Shown here: positions 8,825 through 16,143 of the stretch, piece by piece
Position numbering within the stretch: the first letter of the stretch is position 1
How the letters are laid out: every line of letters starts with the position of its first letter
Notes under the pieces: model-generated
Database searches by the model: none
Seen by the model: the letters and a program-made list of their open reading frames with translations, nothing else
What the model was told of the DNA's origin: nothing
NCBI GenBank assembly: GCA_963794655.1
Contig: CAWCEV010000003.1
Coordinates: 744,001 to 808,000, forward strand
Direction of reading: 5' to 3'
Source of the DNA: Roseiarcus sp963794655
Lineage (GTDB): Bacteria > Pseudomonadota > Alphaproteobacteria > Rhizobiales > Beijerinckiaceae
Length of the DNA stretch: 64,000 bases
Made by a program: the position numbers and the translations under genes

Positions 8825-9693
8825 CGGCGCGCCTCGACAAACTCGTTCTCGAGGACGCCGATTCCGGAAATCTCGATACGCGCCACATCGCCGGACACGA
8901 GATATTTGGGCGGCTTAAAGCCGATCCCGACGCCTGCCGGCGTTCCCGTGGCAATCACATCGCTCGGAATCAGGCTGACGCCCGCGGAAATCGTCTCGAT
9001 GATCGTCGGCACGTCGAAAATCAGATCCCTCGTGTTGGCGCTCTGCCTGAGTTCGCCATTGATCCAGCACTGGATCCTGGTGTCGTTGAGGTCGATCTCG
9101 TCGCGGGTCACGGCCCACGGACCCATTGGACAGAACGTGTCCTGCGACTTGCCGATCAGCCACTGGCTATAGAGACCCTGCAGGTCCCGCGCGGTCACAT
9201 CGTTCACGATCGTGTAACCCCAAACGTGATCCAAGGCGTCCGCCGCCGAAATGCCGCGTCCGCCCTTGCCGATGATCACGCCGAGTTCCGCTTCGTAGTC
9301 GATGGCCTCGGAAACCTTAGGGTCAATCGATACGAGATCGCGGTGGGCTATGACGCAATCGGGCACCTTCGAGAAGATGATCGGGTGCTTCGGCACGGCG
9401 CCCGAAGAGGCGCTGGAATCGAAGCCGCTCGCCGCGAATTCCTGGGCATGGTCGTGGTAGTTCTTGCCCACGCAAAAGATGTTGCGCCGCGGGCGCGGGA
9501 TCGGGGCCTCGAGAGTCGCCTCACGCAAAGGCATCGGCGACAGGGTGTGCGGCCAACTGGGGCGGTCGATCAGGGCAAGGACACCGAGCGCCGCTTCGGA
9601 TTCGGGCAGGTCGAACGCCGCGACGGTTTGCCTGCGCTCGTCCGCGATGCCGACACGCCGCTCTCCGCCCACTCTGTAGGTCGCAATCTTCAT
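8821..9693 (-). CDS. Fumarylacetoacetate hydrolase (FAH) family protein
   Basis: A 290-residue FAH-family enzyme; members hydrolyse, hydrate or decarboxylate 2-keto acids with Mg or Ca. Family hallmarks are NIFCVGKNYHDHAQEF, the metal-binding IDYEAELGVIIGKGGR, NDVTARDLQ and the GTPAGVGIGFKPP loop. The ATG at 9693 (MKIATYRVGG) fits homologues; an in-frame start at 9732 would add 13 residues, and neither has a strong ribosome site. It is the first gene of the eight-gene minus-strand operon, so its promoter should lie in the gap to the right. Confidence 0.88.
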   Translation of the reverse strand: MKIATYRVGGERRVGIADERRQTVAAFDLPESEAALGVLALIDRPSWPHTLSPMPLREATLEAPIPRPRRNIFCVGKNYHDHAQEFAASGFDSSASSGAVPKHPIIFSKVPDCVIAHRDLVSIDPKVSEAIDYEAELGVIIGKGGRGISAADALDHVWGYTIVNDVTARDLQGLYSQWLIGKSQDTFCPMGPWAVTRDEIDLNDTRIQCWINGELRQSANTRDLIFDVPTIIETISAGVSLIPSDVIATGTPAGVGIGFKPPKYLVSGDVARIEISGIGVLENEFVEARR

Positions 9694-10168
9694 GGCACGG
9701 GTCTCATCTTTCTGGTCATCGCCTACACCCATCGTGCGGATTGACCCGACCGAAGCACTGGCCGCGCGGCGGCAATAAACCAGAATTCATACGCACGACG
9801 TCGGCCCAGGGCGCCCTTTTTCGACCCGAATCTACGAAAAGGACGCCCCAGCAATTCGCCGATGGCCGTTCCTCTCCGACGCCTGCGCCAAAATCGAGCG
9901 TATTCACGTTTCGACACGTTGTTCAATCCCTGATCAGGATTCCGCTTCGGCTCACCATTCGGCAAGGGCCGGGATTTAAGGGCTTGACAGGGCCCTGCCT
10001 CAAACCAATAGACTTCCACGGCGAGCAGATCATTTCCCGCAGACAAGTTTCCGGTCGGAGACGATCGGCAGGGCCTCAAAACATCCACCGGGCCGCCCAA
10101 ATGTATTGTAGAGTGCCATAACTATCACGTAAAAAGTAAAGTCGCCAGGCAATAACTCAATTCTGACC
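9694..10168. other. Intergenic region upstream of the Liv operon
   Basis: About 470 bases without a supportable gene. An open frame on the plus strand (9741-10121) has no family features and biased composition, so it was not called. This gap must hold the promoter of the minus-strand operon beginning at 9693, but no clear -35/-10 pair or operator could be picked by eye. Confidence 0.5.
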
Positions 10169-10555
10169 TCAGTTGGTCAGGTTGACAGTCTTGTCTGTGC
10201 AAATGTCGACGTTAGATACATCCGCCGACTTGCCATCGGAATATTTTCCACGCAAATCCACGTGGCAATTCTTACCCTGTGGTATTTTAACGGACGTGTA
10301 TCGGCCGCCTTTCAACATGCCCAGAACTGTCTTCCAATTGGTCGACCCGCTCTCCGCCGCCTGGAGCTCGGTGAGATCCGCGTCGCGCCAGTTGGTCACT
10401 GTCACAGTGACCGTGCCGCTTTCTGGCGCCTTGGGCTTTGATTTCATTGGGGAGGTCGCCACCGACGCCGAGTTCGAGTTTTGTGCGAGCGCCGGCGCCG
10501 ATGGAACCCCGAGCAGCGCCGCCGTCGTCGTGACGGCCACAATCCGCCTCCTCAT
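10169..10555 (-). CDS. Small secreted protein of unknown function
   Basis: A 128-residue protein with a clear signal peptide (RIVAVTTTAALLGVPSAPAL, cleavage after ALA). The mature part has a low-complexity start (NSNSASVATSP) and a beta-rich domain with VTVTVTNWRDADLTELQAAE and a late NCHVDLRGKYSDGKSAD-type segment with two cysteines (NCHVDL, VDICTDK) that could pair. The pattern resembles small periplasmic proteins of unknown function in Rhizobiales. It is a monocistronic gene just outside the tRNA-Lys attachment site. Confidence 0.75.
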   Translation of the reverse strand: MRRRIVAVTTTAALLGVPSAPALAQNSNSASVATSPMKSKPKAPESGTVTVTVTNWRDADLTELQAAESGSTNWKTVLGMLKGGRYTSVKIPQGKNCHVDLRGKYSDGKSADVSNVDICTDKTVNLTN

Positions 10556-10809
10556 GAATCTCCTCCCTGCACTTCACGCGAGCCGATGAGCTTCGCCGGT
10601 CAGGATGGACGCTAACGATGGCGAAAGAAAAGCCGGAAGTTCAGGGGCGTCAGCTCCCGACCGGCTACGCCCAATGAGTGGCCAAGCGAGAGCCCCGCCA
10701 GGCGATCGATCCTGCGGCCCAAGGGAGCTCGCGGAGTCTCACAAGCTGAGCCGGTCCAAACCAATAGACCCGCCTTTTCAGGTGCAGCGCCAACATCGCT
10801 GGGTTTATT

Positions 10810-10856
10810 TGGTGAGCGCGGTGGGAATCGAACCCACGACCCTCTGATTAAAAGTC
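10810..10856 (-). other. 3' half of a tRNA-Lys(TTT) gene: integration (att) site
   Basis: Read on the minus strand, this 47-bp stretch is the 3' part of tRNA-Lys. It runs from GACTTTTAATC (anticodon TTT in its loop), through the T arm with GGTTCGATTCC, to the acceptor end CGCGCTCACCA. The bases to the right (10857 on) do not continue into the 5' half of a tRNA, so the gene is cut here. Such a fragment next to a tyrosine integrase is the usual scar of integration into the 3' end of a tRNA gene. The geometry places the element to the right, with the intact tRNA at its far end. Confidence 0.85.
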
Positions 10857-10960
10857 GCACCCCATAGCCAGACAGGGGGCGCCATATCAGGACTACGAGA
10901 CCGCCGCCATCGTCGGCAAACCCTTGCATTTGCCCCACTGTCTCTAAGTGTCTAGGATAC

Positions 10961-11022
10961 GGGGTAACGGCGCTAGACAGGTGTTTTGCGTTACCCCCAG
11001 AAGCTAGGGGTAACAGGGTAAC
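10961..11022. promoter_or_regulatory. GGGTAAC repeat cluster upstream of the integrase
   Basis: Three direct copies of GGGTAAC (10962-10968, 11008-11014, 11016-11022) and one inverted copy (10990-10996) lie just before the integrase ATG. GTTACCCC at 10990 and GGGGTAAC at 11007 form a perfect 8-bp inverted repeat with a 9-base spacer. They could be integrase arm-type sites, or an operator for autoregulation. Direct observation; role inferred. Confidence 0.6.
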
Positions 11023-11025
11023 GAC

Positions 11026-12348
11026 ATGCTGACGGACCTTTCGATCAAGAATTTGCTCCGCCCGGACAACCGACCGGCTCAACGCCGCGAGGTTCCTGAC
11101 GGCAAGGTTGACGGCCTTTATTTCGTCCTACAGCCGAGCGGCGCGGCAAGTTGGGCGGTCAGGTACAGGGCCGCCGGGAAGCCGGTCAAACTGACGCTGG
11201 GCCCCTACCCTGTTCTCGATATCAGCGCGGCCCGCAGGCGAGCCAAGGAAGCCCTTGGAGAGATCGCAGGTGGCAAAGACCCTGCCGCCGCCAAACGTGC
11301 TGCCAAGGAAGCCGCAAGGGCCGCTCAGGCGGTCGACGACCGGGTCGAGGATGTCGCCCAGCGCTTCCTCGATCGCTCCGTCAAGCGCTCTGTCGGCGAA
11401 AGCTGGGCCAAGGAGAGCGAGCGTCTTATCCGAACCGAGATCAACCCCAAGCTTGGGCAGAAGCGGCTGGGCGAGGTTCGCCGGGCCGACGTCCATGCGT
11501 TGCTCGACGGGATCGTTGACAGGGGCGCGCCTATCGTCGCGAACCGCGTGCTGGCCGTGTTCCGCCGCCTCTGCAACTGGGCGGTTGAACGCGGGATTAT
11601 CGAAGCCTCGCCTTGCGACAAGCTCAAAGCCCCGGCGCCCGAAAAGAGCCGTGACCAACTCCTGAGCGACGACGAACTCCGACTTGCATGGACAGCGTTC
11701 GATGCCGTCGGCGAGCCGTTCGGGCCGATCGGGAAACTCCTGCTTTTGACGGGCTCAAGGCTTCGCGAGATCGCCGAGGCGACATGGTCCGAAGTAGACC
11801 TGACGGCCAAGACGCTGACCATCGCCAAGGAGCGGTCGAAGAATGGAGTCGCGCATGTTGTTCCGCTAAGCGACAAGGCGGTCGAGATCATCTCCGCCAT
11901 TCCGCGCATCGGCGGAAAGAAAGACGGCTTCGTTTTCACGACGACCGGCAAGACGCCCGTCTCTGGTTTTAGCCGGGCCAAGGACACAATCGACGCCGCG
12001 ATCATGAAGGGGCTGTGGAAGGACGCTGAAGATCGTGGCGATGACCCAGGCGACATCAAGGCGCCGCTGCATTGGGTGATGCATGATTTGCGCCGCTCCG
12101 TCGCAACCGGACTGCAAAAGCTCGGCATCCGACTCGAAGTGACCGAAGCAGTGCTCGGCCACATCTCGGGGAGCAAGGCGGGCGTGGTCGGCGTTTATCA
12201 GAGGCACACATGGTCCGACGAGAAGCGCGCGGCGCTCGACGCATGGGCGAGCAAGCTCAACGCGATCGTTGCGGGCAAGGTGAAGTCGAAGGACGTCACG
12301 GACCTAGCAAAGGTTCGGGCGACGCGCCGGACGAAAGCTGCGGTTTGA
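11026..12348 (+). CDS. int: P4-type tyrosine integrase
   Basis: A 440-residue site-specific recombinase. It starts with the DUF4102-like N-terminal domain typical of tRNA-integrating P4-type integrases (KVDGLYFVLQPSGAASWAVR, KLTLGPYPVLDISAARRRAK). The catalytic domain shows the first Arg in LLTGSRLREIAEATW, the HxxR box in HDLRRSVATGLQK and the region LGHISGSKAGVVGVYQRHTW, which holds the last His and the Tyr nucleophile. Length is normal for the family and the frame is intact. It lies 170 bp from the tRNA-Lys fragment, and so probably catalyses integration into that gene. Only 3 bases separate it from the next gene. Confidence 0.95.
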   Translation: MLTDLSIKNLLRPDNRPAQRREVPDGKVDGLYFVLQPSGAASWAVRYRAAGKPVKLTLGPYPVLDISAARRRAKEALGEIAGGKDPAAAKRAAKEAARAAQAVDDRVEDVAQRFLDRSVKRSVGESWAKESERLIRTEINPKLGQKRLGEVRRADVHALLDGIVDRGAPIVANRVLAVFRRLCNWAVERGIIEASPCDKLKAPAPEKSRDQLLSDDELRLAWTAFDAVGEPFGPIGKLLLLTGSRLREIAEATWSEVDLTAKTLTIAKERSKNGVAHVVPLSDKAVEIISAIPRIGGKKDGFVFTTTGKTPVSGFSRAKDTIDAAIMKGLWKDAEDRGDDPGDIKAPLHWVMHDLRRSVATGLQKLGIRLEVTEAVLGHISGSKAGVVGVYQRHTWSDEKRAALDAWASKLNAIVAGKVKSKDVTDLAKVRATRRTKAAV

Positions 12349-12351
12349 GCC

Positions 12352-13164
12352 ATGGCCGAAGACTTCCAGGAAATGATTGAGCTGATCTGCCCGGGCGCCG
12401 AAAGGAAAGAGCGTTGTCGCGAAAAGATCGACAAAGCCATCGCCGAGATCAAGAAGGCGCACGACGACCGAGAGCTCTATTTGCCGATCAACGAGATCAA
12501 GGCTCAAATGAAGGTCTTGCACGGCGCCTTGAAGAAGACCGAACGTCTATGTTCGACAATGAACCCCATCGCACGGCCCTTCCTGTTCAGCGACCATCCC
12601 GAGCCTTCGGATCCCCGGCGGGAACGGGAGGCGTTCCGGGAGATTGAGCAGGACCGTGGTCGAGTTCGTCTCGTGAACGCCGCCGACTTCGCCAGCGACC
12701 TGACCTTTCTGATCAGGCAGACCGGAAAGATCGCTAACGGGTGGCCACCGGCCCCGCCCGCGCGTCGGACCAAGGCGCGGGTTCTGGCAGCGCAGGCGGC
12801 CTTCAGGTTGATCGCGGACTTCGCGTTATTCGCCCCCAGGGATACGAAAGACGGCCCCTTTTTTAAGCTCGCAGGCAAATTGTTGAAGGCCGCCACAGAG
12901 GAAGAACGCGAGCCTGACCTCACACGAGACTGTCGCGAGATTCTCCACGATTATAAGGTGATCGGGGAGACGCTCAAGGAGACGCTCCGCGACCAGGCGG
13001 CGATCGAGGAGACGCTCAACGCCAAGTTGGGCGGTCAGCTGGAGGCGCTCCGCAACCAGGCGGGGGTGGAGATCGGCCCCCATGCCCGCGCCATGAAAGC
13101 GACGGTGGAAAAGCTGGCGCGGGTTCGTTTGCGCAAACAGTCCAAACGACGCACGCACAGCTGA
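12352..13164 (+). CDS. Hypothetical element protein, Lys/Arg- and Glu-rich
   Basis: A 270-residue soluble protein without a recognised domain. The N-terminal 70 residues are charged and helical (CREKIDKAIAEIKKAHDDRE). A middle segment reads AQAAFRLIADFALFAPRDTK. The C-terminal 60 residues are again helical and end basic (RLRKQSKRRTHS), which would suit DNA binding. It follows the integrase by 3 bases, so the two are co-transcribed. Function not recognised; a role in element maintenance is a guess from position. Confidence 0.75.
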   Translation: MAEDFQEMIELICPGAERKERCREKIDKAIAEIKKAHDDRELYLPINEIKAQMKVLHGALKKTERLCSTMNPIARPFLFSDHPEPSDPRREREAFREIEQDRGRVRLVNAADFASDLTFLIRQTGKIANGWPPAPPARRTKARVLAAQAAFRLIADFALFAPRDTKDGPFFKLAGKLLKAATEEEREPDLTRDCREILHDYKVIGETLKETLRDQAAIEETLNAKLGGQLEALRNQAGVEIGPHARAMKATVEKLARVRLRKQSKRRTHS

Positions 13165-13180
13165 GATAATTCTTCTCAGC
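13160..13180. promoter_or_regulatory. 7-bp perfect inverted repeat at the end of the integrase operon
   Basis: GCTGAGA (13160-13166) and TCTCAGC (13174-13180) flank a 7-base AT-rich loop, overlapping the stop codon of the preceding gene and followed by GTGAGTTTTATCT. It could be a weak terminator, or an operator for the cassette starting at 13252. No strong T-tract follows, so the terminator reading is uncertain. Confidence 0.4.
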
Positions 13181-13251
13181 GTGAGTTTTATCTGAGCCGC
13201 CAATACCCGACATTCGTGGACATGAGCACCAACCTCTAGGTGAGGCACGCA

Positions 13252-13485
13252 ATGTCCACGACCGAATTTCCCGCCCCCTTCAGGCGCAACGGCCGCCTGA
13301 TCTGGGACCGCTTCGACATCGAAAACGAAAAGCGCCGCATGCTCGGCTTGAGGCCCCTCGAGCGCGACCCCTCCAAACCTATCGAGTTCGTCACCGCGCA
13401 GCAGTTGGCGAGGGAGTTCCCCTTCGGACGGAGAACGATTGGCCGTTTGGTCAAGGGGCGCGCGCAGCCGGCGTTAGAAGGCTGA
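13252..13485 (+). CDS. Small HTH protein, excisionase-like
   Basis: A 77-residue protein. The C-terminal half, VTAQQLAREFPFGRRTIGRL then VKG, has the spacing of a winged-helix or AlpA/excisionase HTH. The N-terminal half is basic. The ATG at 13252 is preceded by GGTGAGG; a GTG start at 13240 would add four residues. Its place between integrase and replication genes suits an excisionase or a copy-control regulator, which is inference. Confidence 0.6.
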   Translation: MSTTEFPAPFRRNGRLIWDRFDIENEKRRMLGLRPLERDPSKPIEFVTAQQLAREFPFGRRTIGRLVKGRAQPALEG

Positions 13486-13491
13486 TGCCCC

Positions 13492-13722
13492 GTGAGCAGG
13501 ATCCTATGCTCAATCTGCGGCGCCGGGCCGTCGCTCGAAGACGGCGCCGCCACCCTCTTCGCTAGCCGATACGACGCGGAAGGGCCGACCAGGTTCTGCG
13601 CCGAATGCTTGCCGCTCCCGGCGGCGCGGGCCCGGCTCGAGCGCCATCTCAAGGTTGGCCCGCTCCTCGAGCCCGTCGTCGTCAACATCATCACCCAGCG
13701 CCTGGCGGAGGTCCGACAATGA
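13492..13722 (+). CDS. Small zinc-ribbon-like protein
   Basis: A 76-residue protein with two cysteine knuckles, CSICGAGPSLEDG near the N-terminus and FCAECLPLPAARA about 30 residues later. That is the C-x2-C...C-x2-C pattern of a structural zinc site. The start is GTG. Its stop overlaps the start of the following coiled-coil gene (ATGA), and the same overlap links that gene to the methyltransferase, so the three look like one co-translated unit. No named family recognised. Confidence 0.6.
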   Translation: MSRILCSICGAGPSLEDGAATLFASRYDAEGPTRFCAECLPLPAARARLERHLKVGPLLEPVVVNIITQRLAEVRQ

Positions 13723-13937
13723 GCGACGCCTCGGCAGCCCTGCGTGACCTAGTCGACCACCTCAGCCCGATCCACGCGGTCATGGAGCGGGGCTTAAGCG
13801 CCAAGGAGATCGAGCGCCTTCACGACGACCTCGTTGGCCTGGAGAACCACATCATAGATCTCGAAAATGAGATCGAGGCGTTGAAGTTTGCCGAGTTTGA
13901 GCGCGCCGAGCTCGCCGCCGATAAGGCGACACCATGA
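13719..13937 (+). CDS. Small coiled-coil protein
   Basis: A 72-residue, strongly helical acidic protein. The segment from IERLHDDLVGLENHIIDLEN onward has heptad spacing of Leu/Ile, predicting a short coiled coil. It overlaps both neighbours by 4 bases (ATGA), between the zinc-ribbon gene and the cytosine methyltransferase. It may be a partner of either. Family not recognised. Confidence 0.6.
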   Translation: MSDASAALRDLVDHLSPIHAVMERGLSAKEIERLHDDLVGLENHIIDLENEIEALKFAEFERAELAADKATP

Positions 13938-15115
13938 GCGCGCCCACGTTCCTCGAATTCTTCTGCGGCGGCGGAATGGCGCGGGAAGGGCTAGGCCCGT
14001 CCTGGAGCTGCCTGTTCGCCAACGACATCGACCCAATGAAGGGCGCTGCCTACACCATGTTCCGCCGCGATCGTCTGCGCGTGGGCGACGTTTCGAGACT
14101 CACGCTAGCCGACCTGCCGGCGACGACGGCCGATCTCGCCTGGGCGTCCTTTCCTTGTCAGGACTTGAGCCTAGCAGGCGGCGGAAAGGGGCTCGACGGC
14201 TCCCGGTCGGGAATCGTTTGGCAATTCTTTAGACTAATGGGCGGCCTGAGGCAGGCCGGCCGCGCGCCCCGCATCATCGTCCTGGAAAACGTCGTCGGTT
14301 GGCTGACGTCGCATGGCGGCAAGGATTTCGGCGCGATCGTCGCGGCCCTGTCAGAGATAGGCTACCGGTCGGGCGCAGTCGTGATCGACGCAGCGCTTTT
14401 CGTTCCGCAGTCGCGCGAGCGCGTATTCGTCGTCGCCGTCCGCAATGACATGGCGCTTCCGGCCGTAACCGCCGATGCGCCGCAAGCCAACTGGCATCCG
14501 GCGGCTCTCATCAGGGCCGTCGAACCTGAAGCCAAGCGCGACTGGATATGGTGGCGTCTGCCGAAGCTAGCGCCGCGGCGCCAGGTCTTTTCCGACCTGA
14601 TCGAGGAGACGCCGACCGGCATCGCCTGGCACACGGCGGCCCAGAGCAGCCACATCCTGGAGCTGATGCCGCCGCTGCATCATCAGAAGATCGAAGACGC
14701 CTGGCGGTCGTCCCGGCGGGTCATCGGCGCGGTCTATCGGCGCACACGGCCCGACGTGGGCTGCGGCAAGCAGCAGCGGGCTGAAGTCCGCTTCGATGAT
14801 GTCGCGGGGTGCCTGCGCGTCCCCACGGGCGGATCCTCGAGACAGACAATCCTTGTTGTCGAGGGGCGCGACCGGCTCCGGTCGCTGCTTCTGTCGCCTC
14901 GGGAAGCGGCGCGGCTGATGGGCCTTAAGGAAAGCTACAAGCTGCCGGGGCAGTACAACGACGCGTACGCTGTCTGCGGCGAGGGCGTCGTGGCTCCAGT
15001 CGTGTCGTTCCTCGAGTGCCATCTGCTCTCGCCCATCCTGAATTCGCAGTCGGCGGTCCTGAGCGAGCTCACCCTCGACGGCGCGATCGCGAACGGCCCC
15101 GAGGAGCGATCATGA
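13934..15115 (+). CDS. C5 DNA cytosine methyltransferase
   Basis: A 393-residue Dcm-type methyltransferase. The AdoMet motif I reads FLEFFCGGGMAREGLG, the catalytic Pro-Cys is in ASFPCQDLSLAGGGKG, motif VI is IIVLENVVGW and motif VIII is VPQSRERVFVVAV; the late motif near LSPREAARLMG is also present. All are intact, so it should be active. No restriction endonuclease gene adjoins it, so it is a solitary methyltransferase. It could protect the element from host restriction, or methylate its own origin. The start overlaps the coiled-coil gene by 4 bases. Confidence 0.93.
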   Translation: MSAPTFLEFFCGGGMAREGLGPSWSCLFANDIDPMKGAAYTMFRRDRLRVGDVSRLTLADLPATTADLAWASFPCQDLSLAGGGKGLDGSRSGIVWQFFRLMGGLRQAGRAPRIIVLENVVGWLTSHGGKDFGAIVAALSEIGYRSGAVVIDAALFVPQSRERVFVVAVRNDMALPAVTADAPQANWHPAALIRAVEPEAKRDWIWWRLPKLAPRRQVFSDLIEETPTGIAWHTAAQSSHILELMPPLHHQKIEDAWRSSRRVIGAVYRRTRPDVGCGKQQRAEVRFDDVAGCLRVPTGGSSRQTILVVEGRDRLRSLLLSPREAARLMGLKESYKLPGQYNDAYAVCGEGVVAPVVSFLECHLLSPILNSQSAVLSELTLDGAIANGPEERS

Positions 15116-15330
15116 ACACACCCCGTTATCACTGGAAGCCCCGCACCGGGTTCTTCAGTAGCCCGATGATCGCCGGCGCCATCCTGGTCCAAGCCAACGG
15201 CGGCTTCGAGGCATGGGCTGGCGGCAGTCTCGGCACGTTCTCTAGCGCCGACGACGCCGGTCGTGCGGTTCTCGCGGCCTACGAAGCTCAAAGAAAAAGG
15301 ACAGTTTCGGCGATGAAGGGAGACCCCTGA
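15112..15330 (+). CDS. Hypothetical small element protein
   Basis: A 72-residue protein, start ATG overlapping the methyltransferase stop (ATGA). It is rich in Gly/Ala with aromatic residues (HWKPRTGFFSSPMIAGAILV, GGFEAWAGGSLGTFSSADDA) and ends basic. The composition is that of a folded soluble domain. Position suggests it belongs to the methyltransferase unit. Function unknown. Confidence 0.6.
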   Translation: MNTPRYHWKPRTGFFSSPMIAGAILVQANGGFEAWAGGSLGTFSSADDAGRAVLAAYEAQRKRTVSAMKGDP

Positions 15331-15443
15331 ACCGCCAGGAAGAGCTTGGCGATCGAGGCGGGTCCTCTCTCCAAAACCCGCCTCGGACGCTCAAGGACCG
15401 GCCGAAAGCCGGAACACGCAATACCAAACTAGGACAGTCTATC

Positions 15444-16079
15444 ATGTCAACCTTCAACGCGCTAATCGGCGAAATTCTCGGCCCCCACATGAAGTGCGGC
15501 AAGGGCGGCATCTTCACGCTCGACGGCGTCCAGATCCCGACCGGGCCCGACGGTTTCACCTTCACGGCATTGGCGTCGACCGCGGCTTATGGCCGGGTTC
15601 GATACGAGAACGACTTCCCAGTCGAGAAGGAGCTGCGACTGTTCGCCGACGGCTTTCCCCGCTTCGGCGAAGAGCTGCCGGAGGGATGGTCGTGGAGCTC
15701 ATGGCTGCTCGGCGCCGGCGCCGACGGCCAGATGTTGACGTTCACCGGGGCCTACGGTCCGTGGAAGACGCTCAAGAACTTGGTCAGCCAGTACTTGATC
15801 AAAGGCGGCCTGTTTGTCCCGACCTGCACCGTGAGCACGCGGCCACGGGGCGACGAGCACAATAACGTCGACCCGGTCTTCAACATTAATGGGTGGAAGG
15901 ACGCTCGCGAATTTGCGGAGCAGTTCCCGGGGCTCGTCGCAATGCCGCGGCTGGCGGCACCCGCGACGACGCTGACCGAACCGCCGCGCAAGCTGCAAGC
16001 CATCGCGAGCGTGGCGCCGCCGGTCGATGAGAGCGATCACAACCTCGCACGGGCGATCGACGACGACATTCCGTTCTAG
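15444..16079 (+). CDS. Unknown 211-residue protein with an SSB-type C-terminal tip
   Basis: The last six residues are DDDIPF, after an acidic tail (SDHNLARAIDDDIPF). This is the same tip that bacterial SSB uses to recruit replication proteins. The preceding body (about 150 residues, rich in aromatic and beta-type sequence such as MLTFTGAYGPWKTLKNLVSQ) does not show a recognisable OB-fold motif by eye. A disordered Pro/Ala linker joins the two. The gene stands alone between the methyltransferase unit and the primase, and is followed by a strong terminator. I infer a single-stranded DNA-binding protein of the element's replication module. It could alternatively be another OB-fold or recombination protein carrying the tip. 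Confidence 0.75.
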   Translation: MSTFNALIGEILGPHMKCGKGGIFTLDGVQIPTGPDGFTFTALASTAAYGRVRYENDFPVEKELRLFADGFPRFGEELPEGWSWSSWLLGAGADGQMLTFTGAYGPWKTLKNLVSQYLIKGGLFVPTCTVSTRPRGDEHNNVDPVFNINGWKDAREFAEQFPGLVAMPRLAAPATTLTEPPRKLQAIASVAPPVDESDHNLARAIDDDIPF

Positions 16080-16089
16080 TCCGTGACTC

Positions 16090-16125
16090 AACGCCGCCGG
16101 TTCATTCCGGCGGCGTTTCTTTTTC
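16090..16125 (+). terminator. Rho-independent terminator after the SSB-tipped gene
   Basis: AACGCCGCCGG (16090-16100) and CCGGCGGCGTT (16107-16117) form a perfect 11-bp GC-rich stem with a TTCATT loop, followed by a T-rich run (TTTCTTTTTC). It lies 10 bases after the stop codon. Confidence 0.92.
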
Positions 16126-16143
16126 GCGTGAAGGACGGAAGCC

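Noticed and set aside
9741..10121. 126-codon open frame on the plus strand
   Set aside because: Unnatural composition, no ribosome site or domain, and it lies where the Liv operon promoter must be.
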